Below are positions 16,768 to 24,477 of a stretch of DNA of 64,000 nt, piece after piece. The stretch spans positions 1 through 64,000 of the forward strand of contig CALGDE010000132.1 of the NCBI GenBank assembly GCA_937883785.1, written 5' to 3'. Position 1 is the stretch's first letter. Each line of letters opens with the position of its first letter. The notes beneath the pieces are model-generated. The model did not search any database, had not been told where the DNA came from, and worked only from the letters and a program-made list of their open reading frames with translations. This stretch comes from an uncultured cyanobacterium. Its GTDB lineage: Bacteria; Cyanobacteriota; Cyanobacteriia; CACIAM-69d. Both the position numbers and the translations under genes were made by a program.

Positions 16768-17403
16768 GTGACCCGTCGTTTACCGCCGCGCCGTCGCGCC
16801 ACCCTCAGCCAATCGATTCTCCTGTGGGCTGCCATTGGTTTGGTGCTCACCATTTGCGGCACCTTTGTCGATGCCTATATTCCCACCGCGCCATGGACCT
16901 GGTTTGACTCCGGTGCCTTCCAGCCCCAGGTGCAGTCTTTGGGCACCCGGCTACAAATTGCGGCGGTGCTGTTGACCGGGTGTTTAGGCGGTGCGGGGGC
17001 GGGGACGATCGCCCAAATTGCTTACGTGGGATTGGGGCTGGCGGGGTTGCCCATCTTCAACGGCGGCGGCGGGCTGCAATATATCACCGTGCCCAGCTTT
17101 GGCTATTTGCTGGGCTTTATTATGGGCGGCATTGTGTGCGGGCGGTTGGTGACGGCGCGTTTCCTGCCGGGGCTGGGGGAGCGATCTCCGAGGGGGCATG
17201 AATCTATCGAGCGACTCACCGTAAGCGCTGGGGCGGGATTAGTGGGCATTCACGCTACGGGGCTGCTGTGGCTATTGGTGTTCCATGGCGATCGCGCTTC
17301 GGAAGAAGCCCAGCGACTCACCTGGACTCCCCTCGGCGGCCAACTTATTTTGGTATGCGCCGTCGCCCTAATTTCCTGGATTGTTCGAAGAATTCTATTC
17401 TGA
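16768..17403 (+). CDS. bioY: Biotin transporter BioY
   Basis: A 211-residue membrane protein, the substrate-binding (S) component of an energy-coupling-factor biotin transporter, or a stand-alone carrier. About six hydrophobic helices are visible, with the family features GTRLQIAAVLLTG, GLAGLPIFNGGGG and GYLLGFIMGG. The start is GTG, only 8 bp after the bioB stop. No ECF ATPase or EcfT is adjacent. The link with bioB makes biotin as substrate very likely. Confidence 0.88.
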   Translation: MTRRLPPRRRATLSQSILLWAAIGLVLTICGTFVDAYIPTAPWTWFDSGAFQPQVQSLGTRLQIAAVLLTGCLGGAGAGTIAQIAYVGLGLAGLPIFNGGGGLQYITVPSFGYLLGFIMGGIVCGRLVTARFLPGLGERSPRGHESIERLTVSAGAGLVGIHATGLLWLLVFHGDRASEEAQRLTWTPLGGQLILVCAVALISWIVRRILF

Positions 17404-17475
17404 CGAAAGCTGGGGCAATGCTTTAATAATTGAAGAAATTCTGTTGGCGTAGACAGCGCCAATTCTTGGGAGCGG

Positions 17476-18018
17476 GTGGCAAACTTGTTGAAAAATCGTT
17501 GGTTTTGGGTGGCGGCGATCGCCAGTTTGCTCCTAGATCGGGGCACCAAGCTGTGGGTGGAACAAAACTTCGCCCTCACCACGCCCCCCGAATCCTGGAC
17601 CGTTATTCCCAACGTCCTCCACTTTACCTACGTCATCAACACCGGTGCCGCCTTCAGCATGTTCCAAGGCAGCGCCTGGCTTCCGTGGCTGTCCCTAATC
17701 GTGAGTGCCGGACTTGCCCTGTTCGCCATTTTTGGCCCCCAGCTAATGATTTGGGAAGCGTGGGGCTATGGGCTATTGCTCGGCGGCGCACTGGGCAATG
17801 GCATTGATCGCTTTTTGATGGGGCACGTAATCGACTTTTTGGAAGTGCGCTTTATTCAGTTTCCCGTGTTTAACATTGCCGATATTGCCATCAACTTGGG
17901 CATTGGCTGTTTGGCGATCGCCGCAATTATTACCGGCAAAAAAGAAAAAGCCGCGAAGCAAAACGCTAAAAATATCGACCCTGCCGAGCCCTCCAATTCG
18001 AGCCCTAACGAGCGCTAA
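17476..18018 (+). CDS. lspA: Lipoprotein signal peptidase (signal peptidase II)
   Basis: An inner-membrane aspartic protease that cleaves lipoprotein signal peptides. The 180-residue chain has four membrane helices and both catalytic aspartates: D111 in GNGIDR and D136 in FNIADIAIN. DRGTK (21-25) and VINTGAAFSMF are also conserved. The GTG at 17476 puts the first helix at the usual position. The C-terminal tail is polar and Asn/Ser-rich. Likely the third gene of the bioB-bioY transcript; lipoproteins in this window such as Psb27 would be substrates. Confidence 0.95.
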   Translation: MANLLKNRWFWVAAIASLLLDRGTKLWVEQNFALTTPPESWTVIPNVLHFTYVINTGAAFSMFQGSAWLPWLSLIVSAGLALFAIFGPQLMIWEAWGYGLLLGGALGNGIDRFLMGHVIDFLEVRFIQFPVFNIADIAINLGIGCLAIAAIITGKKEKAAKQNAKNIDPAEPSNSSPNER

Positions 18019-18080
18019 ATAGGGGCGGTTAAACTGGGTAAATTAGCAGAAGCACACAGCTATGGCGTTGTAAAACCAGG

Positions 18081-18887
18081 ATGATCGTTATGGGCAAAGG
18101 GTTTAAAAGTTGGTGTCGTCAGCAGTGGCGCCACACGGTGGCGATCGCCTGTGTGGCGCTGGTGATTATGGCGACGTTGGCGTCTCCGCTGGTGCCTGAG
18201 GCGATCGCCCAAGAAGTGCGCGTCAGCCCCGATTTTGAAGCCAAAGTGCTGAAGGTTATCGACGACAATCCGGAAGCCATCTTAAAATCCGTCGGCAAAT
18301 ACAATCGTATCCAAGCGGAACGCCGCGCCCAGGCTCAATCCCAGTTTCGCCTTAGCCTGCGCACTAACCCTGACAGTGTCATTGCCGGCTCTCCCGTAAA
18401 AGGCAACACGGACGCCCCTATCACCCTGATTGAATTCTCCGACTTTCAATGTCCCTTCTGTGCCCAAGCCCAAGGGGAAATCCAGCGGTTTATGTCCCGC
18501 TACGGCAACCGCGTTCAATTTGTTTATAAGCATCTGCCCCTGTCCAATATTCATGCCCAAGCCGTCCCCGCCGCCGCTGCGTCCTGGGCAGCCCAACAGC
18601 AGGGCAAGTTTTGGCCTTACCACGACGATCTCTACAAGAATCAAAGCCGATTGGGGGAAGAGCTGTACTTAGAACTGGCAGATAAGCACAAGCTGGATAT
18701 TGACCAATTCAATAGTGATCGCGCTAGCCAAGGGGCGATCGCCGCTATCCAAAAAGATCTCGATCTCGCTGAAACCCTCAGCATCCAAGGCACCCCCACC
18801 TTCGTAATGGACGGCGTCATCCTCAATCAAGCCCCCAGCGCCGAAAATCTGACTGCCGCCTTCGAAGCCGCTTCCCAGCAGCGCTAA
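18081..18887 (+). CDS. DsbA/DsbG-like thioredoxin-fold protein, exported
   Basis: A 268-residue protein with an N-terminal hydrophobic signal or anchor (about residues 18-44, ending AIAQ), a helical linker and a DsbA-type thioredoxin domain. The active site CPFC (124-127) is in the FSDFQCPFC context, and the cis-proline loop IQGTPTFVMDG is present. It probably forms or rearranges disulfides in the periplasm or thylakoid lumen. ATG codons at 18081 and 18090 are both possible starts. The ribokinase gene follows 39 bp downstream. Confidence 0.85.
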   Translation: MIVMGKGFKSWCRQQWRHTVAIACVALVIMATLASPLVPEAIAQEVRVSPDFEAKVLKVIDDNPEAILKSVGKYNRIQAERRAQAQSQFRLSLRTNPDSVIAGSPVKGNTDAPITLIEFSDFQCPFCAQAQGEIQRFMSRYGNRVQFVYKHLPLSNIHAQAVPAAAASWAAQQQGKFWPYHDDLYKNQSRLGEELYLELADKHKLDIDQFNSDRASQGAIAAIQKDLDLAETLSIQGTPTFVMDGVILNQAPSAENLTAAFEAASQQR

Positions 18888-18926
18888 AACCTTTAAAGCC
18901 ACAGGTTTCAAAAGGGTAGCCAAAGA

Positions 18927-19859
18927 ATGAGCATCCTAGTGTTTGGCAGTATCAATATGGATTTGGTTGCCCGGGTGCCCCAGCTACCTTTGCCGGGGGA
19001 AACCATTCAGGGCAGCCATTTCACCACCAGCCCTGGCGGTAAAGGGGCCAACCAAGCCGTTGCCGTGGCCAAATTGGGCGCTGAAGTGGCACTAATCGGT
19101 CGGGTGGGGGAGGACGGATTTGGGCAAGAGTTAATGGAACATTTGCAGCGGTTTGGGGTGGATGTGGGCGCGATCGCCACCGATCCTCATACCTCCACCG
19201 GCATCGCCCAAATCCTTGTGGACGATAGGGGACAAAACCAAATTGCCATTGTGGGTGGCGCAAACCACACCATTGGTAATGTTGAGCTGGACCAATTAAA
19301 ACAGCGCTTGCCCCAGGCAAAAATTTTGCTGTTGCAGCTAGAAATCCCTTTGCCGATGGTTATTGCTGCAGCTCAACGGGCTAAAGCCGCTGGAGTTACG
19401 GTTATTTTGGACCCGGCTCCTGCCCCTGACGCCTTACCCGATGAACTTTATTCCGCCGTCGATATCCTGACCCCCAACGAAACGGAAGCCAGTCGCCTAG
19501 TGGGTTTTCCGGTGACGGACCAAGACTCTGCCGCGATCGCCACCGAAACCCTCCAAAACCGAGGCATCGACACCGTCATCATCACCTTGGGCGATCGCGG
19601 CAGCTTTTGTCGCACCCCCACCGAAGCCTTTTTTACCCCCGCCATTGCCGTAGACGTGGTGGACACCGTTGCCGCTGGGGATGGATTTAACGGGGCGATC
19701 GCCACCGCTCTGCAAAATGGTCAGCCCTGGCGCGAGGCTATTCACTGGGCAACCTGCGCGGCGGGGTTATGTTGCACCCGCTCGGGGGCTCAATTTTCTT
19801 TACCTAATTGCCAAGACGTGGACGAGAAAGCCAGTGCGACCTCAAGCAAAAATCGCTGA
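18927..19859 (+). CDS. rbsK: Ribokinase (PfkB family)
   Basis: A 310-residue sugar kinase. The N-terminal PfkB signature FTTSPGGKGANQAVA and the C-terminal signature with catalytic Asp in VDTVAAGDGFNGAIA are intact, and SINMDLV matches the ribose-binding start of ribokinases. It would phosphorylate D-ribose at O5. No ribose transporter or deoxyribose aldolase is adjacent, and other PfkB substrates cannot be excluded. It converges on the histidine kinase gene with 8 bp between the stops. Confidence 0.88.
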   Translation: MSILVFGSINMDLVARVPQLPLPGETIQGSHFTTSPGGKGANQAVAVAKLGAEVALIGRVGEDGFGQELMEHLQRFGVDVGAIATDPHTSTGIAQILVDDRGQNQIAIVGGANHTIGNVELDQLKQRLPQAKILLLQLEIPLPMVIAAAQRAKAAGVTVILDPAPAPDALPDELYSAVDILTPNETEASRLVGFPVTDQDSAAIATETLQNRGIDTVIITLGDRGSFCRTPTEAFFTPAIAVDVVDTVAAGDGFNGAIATALQNGQPWREAIHWATCAAGLCCTRSGAQFSLPNCQDVDEKASATSSKNR

Positions 19860-19867
19860 CCACATCA

Positions 19868-20896
19868 TTAATGCTCGTTGTGATCATTGCTGTCATCGTC
19901 GCCCAACTGAATGGGTAACTCGACGGTGAACACCGCCCCACCATCCTTAGCTGACCCCGCTGAAATTCTCCCGCCGTGGCGATCCACCACAATTTGATGG
20001 CAAATGGATAGTCCTAACCCCGTGCCTTTTCCCACGGATTTCGTTGTAAATAACGGTTCAAATAGTCGGGCGATCGCCGCATCAGGTAGCCCCTTCCCCG
20101 TGTCGCGCACCTGGATACGTACCCAGTTGTTGCTTACCTTCTCCGTTGTGATTTCCAACTCCAAAGGCATCCTTAAGTCCCGAGGAACCTCGTTTTCCTC
20201 CTCCTCTTGGAATCGCTCTTCAATGGCATCAATGGCATTGGCAATCAAGTTCATAAATACCTGGTTAAGGGGACCCGAATAACATTGAATTAAAGGAAGG
20301 TCGCCGTAGTTTTTAATGAGATTGATGGAAGGACGATCCGCCAATTTAGAAAGGGATTTCAAGCGGTATCCCAAAATAATCAGGGTGCTTTCAATACTGT
20401 CGTGAACGCTAGCTTCTTGCCACTGCGATTCATCGAGGCGAGAAAAATTCCGCAGGGACCGAACAATTTGCTTGACGCGATCCGTACCCAAATGGACCGA
20501 TTCCAGCACCTCTTTAAGGTCCTTTGAGACGAACTCAAAATCCAAGTCTTCTAGTTGCTCAGCAATATCATCGGGGGGCTCAGGAAGATACTTCTGATAA
20601 AGCTGCACTAATTCCAAAAGACCGCAGGAATATTCTTCCAGATAGTTAATATTGCCGGAAACAAAGCTAATGGGATTACTGATTTCGTGGGCAACGCCAG
20701 CAATCAGGAGCCCTAGGCTCGACATCTTTTCAGTTTGAATCAGCTTGGCTTGGGTTTGTTTGAGAGCTTGAATAGTGGCCTCAAGTTGCTCCGTTTGCTC
20801 AATGGCTGATCGCTCGTATACCGACAGCAGCTCGTCAAGGGAGCTAACTTGAGCCTTTAAATGCTCAATTTCAGCCATGTAATCAATACCTTCCAT
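19868..20896 (-). CDS. Sensor histidine kinase, soluble
   Basis: A 342-residue kinase without membrane segments. An N-terminal coiled coil (about residues 5-60) leads to the H-box GVAHEISNP with phospho-acceptor His70, then N-box NLIANAIDAIEERF, G1 DTGKGL, F-box and G2 GKGTGLGLSI. The C-terminus is acidic. It lacks its own sensory domain. The gene 27 bp upstream on the same strand is a conserved protein often found beside such kinases, which probably acts as sensor. No response regulator is adjacent, so its output is unknown. Confidence 0.88.
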   Translation of the reverse strand: MEGIDYMAEIEHLKAQVSSLDELLSVYERSAIEQTEQLEATIQALKQTQAKLIQTEKMSSLGLLIAGVAHEISNPISFVSGNINYLEEYSCGLLELVQLYQKYLPEPPDDIAEQLEDLDFEFVSKDLKEVLESVHLGTDRVKQIVRSLRNFSRLDESQWQEASVHDSIESTLIILGYRLKSLSKLADRPSINLIKNYGDLPLIQCYSGPLNQVFMNLIANAIDAIEERFQEEEENEVPRDLRMPLELEITTEKVSNNWVRIQVRDTGKGLPDAAIARLFEPLFTTKSVGKGTGLGLSICHQIVVDRHGGRISAGSAKDGGAVFTVELPIQLGDDDSNDHNEH

Positions 20897-20923
20897 TACA
20901 TTAGTTAGTTAATTAAAACGGGG

Positions 20924-21655
20924 TTAGTCAAAAATGGTGCCCCGATCAAAAGGCAATAGCGCAAACTTGGCGTTAAGGGCTAAACTCTTGAATTGTTCCG
21001 CCGCTGATCTCGGAATGGGAACGGTGGAAAATAAAATAAACGCGAACAGACTTCCGGAGGGCAAAATTCCTCCAAACCCTAGGACAGAGCGAATACCGTA
21101 GGCAATAACAAAATTGTTTTGGGCAGGAATGTAAGGGCTTTCAGGTGCCGTTGGAACGTGAAAAACATTGAATGTTTTTTGTTCTAAATCCACCATTAAA
21201 TCTGCGTCGAAAATTGCATCAAGACCCAGCCCAAGTTGTTGAATTAATTGGGAAATCATGGGCAGCTGCATAATCATTTCTTTGCTGCTCAGGGGAATGG
21301 CCTGGTGTCCCTGGGACTGGCGGCGATCATTCCACTGGGGCTCAGCGCCTGCGGTACCCAACAGGGTCAGAAACTGGGTCTCTTGGTCGGGCATCCCATC
21401 ATTAGCAGCGATCGCCTGAAGCGCCGACTCTGGAAGCCCATCGTAGGATTCAGTTTTAAAACAGCGAGCCAAAGCAAGGGCCGACTCCCCTGTATCTGGG
21501 TGAACAAAACTGTGGCGGAAGTAACCCACAATTCGGGACGCCACTTCCTCCATCGTTTTTGCTCCAACTCCAATACGACGCAGGGCTGAGCCGCAGGTGG
21601 TCATATCTTTCAGGGAGAAACGATCAAAGTGATAGGTTTCTGACCGGTTAGTCAT
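20924..21655 (-). CDS. Conserved putative sensor protein paired with the histidine kinase
   Basis: A 243-residue soluble protein. Conserved-looking stretches include LRRIGVGAKTMEEVASRIV, ALARCFKTESYDGLP, the paired PQWNDRRQSQGHQAIPL, and YGIRSVLGFGGILPSGSLFAFILFS. The last is reminiscent of a GAF/PAS-like sensory core. I recall similar sequences upstream of sensor kinases in other bacteria but cannot name the domain. Spacing of 27 bp to the kinase gene argues for one transcript and a joint role in signal detection. No heme or metal motif is obvious. Confidence 0.65.
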   Translation of the reverse strand: MTNRSETYHFDRFSLKDMTTCGSALRRIGVGAKTMEEVASRIVGYFRHSFVHPDTGESALALARCFKTESYDGLPESALQAIAANDGMPDQETQFLTLLGTAGAEPQWNDRRQSQGHQAIPLSSKEMIMQLPMISQLIQQLGLGLDAIFDADLMVDLEQKTFNVFHVPTAPESPYIPAQNNFVIAYGIRSVLGFGGILPSGSLFAFILFSTVPIPRSAAEQFKSLALNAKFALLPFDRGTIFD

Positions 21656-21921
21656 TTGAGGTTGAGGCTAATGGGTAATCGCCCAACTCAAGATCCGTAA
21701 CTTTCCAAAGCTTCTGACACAGTAGTTTTGAGTAAAGCAGAGTCTTAAAAAGGCATCGGCATTAAGGTGCTATCCACACTATGCCCCAACAAAATGAGAG
21801 AATTCCGCCGTGATCTTAAGCTTAGTCATAAAGTGTTGCGATCATCGAGAAAATCTTAACGATGATATTCCAGGACTTGCGCTAAGTCCCCAAAGATTGA
21901 TCCCGTCTAGAGTCCAGCGCT

Positions 21922-22395
21922 TTAGCAGCAGTGCTGAGAGGAGTGCGGGTGGGAGCCAGATTTAATCGATTCCGTAATTACTTCGGTGTCTTGGGGGCGA
22001 TCATCCCCTTTTTCGGACTGTTGACAGGTGCCGCACAGTCCATAAAATTCCAGCGTGTGATAGTACACCTTGAAATCAGCGTCCGTACTGACCTTGTGCT
22101 CCAAATCGTGGAGGGGGCACTTGTCCATAACTTCCGCCTTGCCGCATTTTACGCAGTTTAGGTGGTGGCGATCGCGTTGAAGGGAGCTATATACAGAGAT
22201 GCCGCCTTCCATGGTGCGCACTTGAATTGCCCCCTGTTGTTTAAGTACATCGAGGGAACGGTACACCGTCGCCAGCCCAATCTTATGACCGTTCTCTTGC
22301 AGGTAAATGTAGAGATCCTGAGCCGCAATCTCGCGATTTAGGGACTGCAGGGTTTGCAGGATTTGGTCTTGGTTTCGCGTACGGTTTGACGCCAT
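21922..22395 (-). CDS. zur: Fur-family regulator, probably Zur (FurB)
   Basis: A 157-residue metalloregulator. The winged helix is at residues 8-65, with recognition helix LATVYRSLDVLKQQG, followed by DRHHLNCVKCG (Cys81, Cys84) and GLCGTC (Cys121, Cys124), the structural zinc site. The start lacks the long N-terminal extension of cyanobacterial Fur; this shorter form with LATVYRSL and YYHTLEFYGLC resembles the FurB/Zur group, which represses zinc-uptake genes. The family is certain, the Zur assignment likely. The C-terminal tail (about 130-157) is polar and ends in His and Cys residues. No target gene is adjacent. Confidence 0.85.
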   Translation of the reverse strand: MASNRTRNQDQILQTLQSLNREIAAQDLYIYLQENGHKIGLATVYRSLDVLKQQGAIQVRTMEGGISVYSSLQRDRHHLNCVKCGKAEVMDKCPLHDLEHKVSTDADFKVYYHTLEFYGLCGTCQQSEKGDDRPQDTEVITESIKSGSHPHSSQHCC

Positions 22396-22671
22396 GGGAA
22401 AAGTTGGGAGTTGGGAAAGCCTGGGGACGGCGAGCGCAGATCCGCTCTGGGATCAAAATTATGGGATTGGAGATAAAGGAATTCGAAGGATTTAAGGTTT
22501 CGCAGTTATAAGCGACATCTTTACTATTAGTATCTCTTAGAGGCTAAGTTTCGCAGATACGGCATTACACAAGTGGCGATTAGAGGATCCATAACTCCTG
22601 ATCCGTGCTTGTCGAATTGCTTGCTAAACGTATCGCGCGCCGTCCCTACAGTTTCTATCTCCCAGCGACCC

Positions 22672-22923
22672 GTGAGTCAAAAATACCAGGCTAAAATTCA
22701 CGTTACTTTGCGCCCCTCAGTGCTTGATCCGGCTGGCGTCGCCGTCAAGTCTGGGCTAGAGCAGTTGGGGCATAGCGTCGATTCAGTGCGCATTGGTAAG
22801 TATATTGAGCTGTCCCTGGAGGCGCCCGACGAAGAAACGGCTCGCACCCAAGTGGATGCTATGTGCGATCGCCTGTTGGCTAACCCGGTGATTGAAAACT
22901 ACGTGATCGAGATTTCTCAGTAG
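22672..22923 (+). CDS. purS: Phosphoribosylformylglycinamidine synthase subunit PurS
   Basis: This small protein joins PurL and PurQ to convert FGAR to FGAM in purine synthesis. From the GTG at 22672 the product is 83 residues, the family length, starting VSQKYQAKIHV and containing LRPSVLDPAGVAVKSGLEQLG and IGKYIEL. An open frame continues 33 codons upstream, but those residues lack family similarity. purQ, which usually follows, is absent; the next 430 bp hold repeats and then ubiA. Confidence 0.9.
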   Translation: MSQKYQAKIHVTLRPSVLDPAGVAVKSGLEQLGHSVDSVRIGKYIELSLEAPDEETARTQVDAMCDRLLANPVIENYVIEISQ

Positions 22924-22957
22924 TTTCAGCCATTCTTTTGGTCATTCTTTCAGCCAT

Positions 22958-23112
22958 CAGGGCGTGTCATCAATTAAGTACCCAGAAGCCTCATACCGTG
23001 GGGAGTGTGCTCTTTTAAGTTAAAAAACGTTAGGGTCTGTAAACCTTGCCGCCATTGGACTTGATATTTAAAATTTGAGATTTAGGATTTGACATTTAAC
23101 TGAGCACAGCCC
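22958..23112 (+). repeat. Dispersed MITE-like element, copy A (diverged)
   Basis: It starts AGGGCGTGTCATCAATTAAG, close to copies at 43549, 46647, 52001 and (inverted) 44748, and keeps the internal CAGAAGCCTCA and GGGGAGTGTGCTCTTTT segments. The stem AGGGCGTGT (22959-22967) can pair with GTGTGCTCT (23005-23013) only with several G-U pairs. The right end is degraded; GCACAGCCCTT near 23112 may be its remnant. It lies about 35 bp after the purS stop. Confidence 0.7.
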
Positions 23113-23119
23113 TTCGTCT

Positions 23120-23189
23120 CCTGACATCAGTTTCCTGGCGTTATTCTCCTGGCATTAGTTTCCTGACATTAATTGCTTAGGGTTAGTTG
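23120..23189. repeat. Five degenerate 14-bp tandem repeats
   Basis: Five consecutive 14-bp units follow the pattern CCTGRCRTTAGTTT: CCTGACATCAGTTT, CCTGGCGTTATTCT, CCTGGCATTAGTTT, CCTGACATTAATTG, CTTAGGGTTAGTTG. Weaker units (CCCGTGCTAACTTC, TCCGTGCTAATTG, TCAGCACTAGTTT) continue around 23219-23258. They lie between copy A and the ubiA start, in its leader or promoter. Confidence 0.65.
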
Positions 23190-23354
23190 TCCAAGAGTGG
23201 CTTTTTAGCGTTGATTTGCCCGTGCTAACTTCTCCGTGCTAATTGTCAGCACTAGTTTCCCGATAGGTGGTTTTCTGACGAACACCTTGCGAGGACATAA
23301 CCCTCCAGCACATAATTTTTTGTGCTCGCTGTTTCCCAGTTCCCCGCTTCTTTC

Positions 23355-24251
23355 ATGTCCTCGACGCCGAAATTCCCCCGCCCATCGTCAATTCCCTGGG
23401 ACGCCGTTATTCGCCTATTGCGCTGGGATAAGCCCGCCGGTCGGTTAATCCTGCTAATACCCGCCCTATGGTCCTTAGTGTTGGCCACCAATGGCAGACC
23501 GCCTCTGTTGCTGCTTGTGGTGGTAGTGGTGGGCACCTTTGCCACCAGCGGCGCAGGCTGCGTCATTAACGATCTTTGGGATCGCAACATTGACCCGAAG
23601 GTGCAACGTACAAAAAAGCGTCCCCTGGCATCGCGGGAACTGTCGGTCAAGGTGGGCGCTGTGGTGTTTGGCATTGCCCTGCTGTGCGCCGCTGGGCTAA
23701 CGGTATTTTTAACGCCCTTAAGCTTTGGGTTGTGCGTTGCCGCCGTGCCAGTTATTGCCTTGTATCCCGGCGCGAAGCGGGTGTTTCCAGTGCCTCAGTT
23801 GGTTTTGGCGATCGCCTGGGGATTTGCGGTGCTCATTCCCTGGAGCGCCGCCACCGATCCCCCTGCTTTGCCTTGGCCAGCCTGGATGCTGTGGGGAGCT
23901 ACCGTTTTTTGGACGCTGGGCTTTGACACCATTTACGCCATGGCGGATCGGGAAGACGATCGCAAATTGGGGGTCAACTCTAGCGCCCTGTTTTTTGCCG
24001 AATATGTGGCAGAGGCCGTGGGCTTGTTTTTCGTTTTAACGGTGTTGCTGCTAGCTCAAGCGGGCATCGCCACTCAACTGAATGTGCTGTATTGGCCTGC
24101 CCTTGGGGGAGCGATCTTCCTATGGACAAAGCAGTATTTAAAGCTGCGTCGCCAGCCCCTTTCCCGCGACGCCTACGGCAAGCTTTTTGGTGAAAACGTA
24201 AAAATCGGTTTCCTACTTTTGGCGGGTATGTTTTTAGGCTGCTTGTTTTAA
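23355..24251 (+). CDS. ubiA: 4-Hydroxybenzoate polyprenyltransferase (plastoquinone synthesis)
   Basis: A membrane prenyltransferase of 298 residues from the ATG at 23355. The first aspartate-rich motif NDLWDRNID (72-80) and the second, DREDDRKLGVNS near residue 200, bind the polyprenyl diphosphate through magnesium. About eight membrane helices are visible. In cyanobacteria this enzyme attaches a solanesyl chain to 4-hydroxybenzoate for plastoquinone-9. An open frame with GTG at 23322 would add 11 residues; the internal ATG is preferred. A UbiD-type decarboxylase for the following step is encoded at 29701 in this window. Confidence 0.92.
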   Translation: MSSTPKFPRPSSIPWDAVIRLLRWDKPAGRLILLIPALWSLVLATNGRPPLLLLVVVVVGTFATSGAGCVINDLWDRNIDPKVQRTKKRPLASRELSVKVGAVVFGIALLCAAGLTVFLTPLSFGLCVAAVPVIALYPGAKRVFPVPQLVLAIAWGFAVLIPWSAATDPPALPWPAWMLWGATVFWTLGFDTIYAMADREDDRKLGVNSSALFFAEYVAEAVGLFFVLTVLLLAQAGIATQLNVLYWPALGGAIFLWTKQYLKLRRQPLSRDAYGKLFGENVKIGFLLLAGMFLGCLF

Positions 24252-24281
24252 GGTCAGTGCCAATACGTCTATGGAGCGAAA

Positions 24282-24345
24282 TTAGGGGCTGTCATGATTT
24301 AAGCCTCAAGCTAGTAACCACAAAGGTCTTAGTCCCTAATTTTGA
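24282..24345 (-). repeat. Dispersed MITE-like element, partial copy F
   Basis: TTAGGGGCTGTCATGATTTAAGCC at the left matches the right end of the element read in reverse (TAGGGGCTGTCATTATTTAAACGCC in copy E). Similarity fades after about 25 bp, although TTAGTCCCTAA near 24328-24338 may be an internal remnant. It lies about 30 bp after the ubiA stop. Confidence 0.5.
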
Positions 24346-24477
24346 GTCTTTCTTGAGTTGGCGATCGCCACCATCGATAAACGATTTCAGGAAAGCTTGA
24401 TCCACAAGAAGGCTTGATCAATAAGCACGCCCTAGACGAACAGCACACTGAAGCTACGGGTCGCATTCCCTTCGTTT

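Noticed and set aside
22573-22671. Upstream extension of PurS
   Set aside because: PurS is about 80 residues; the GTG at 22672 starts directly at the conserved first strand.
23120-23189. CRISPR array
   Set aside because: Period is 14 bp with no spacers and diverged units; no cas genes in the window.
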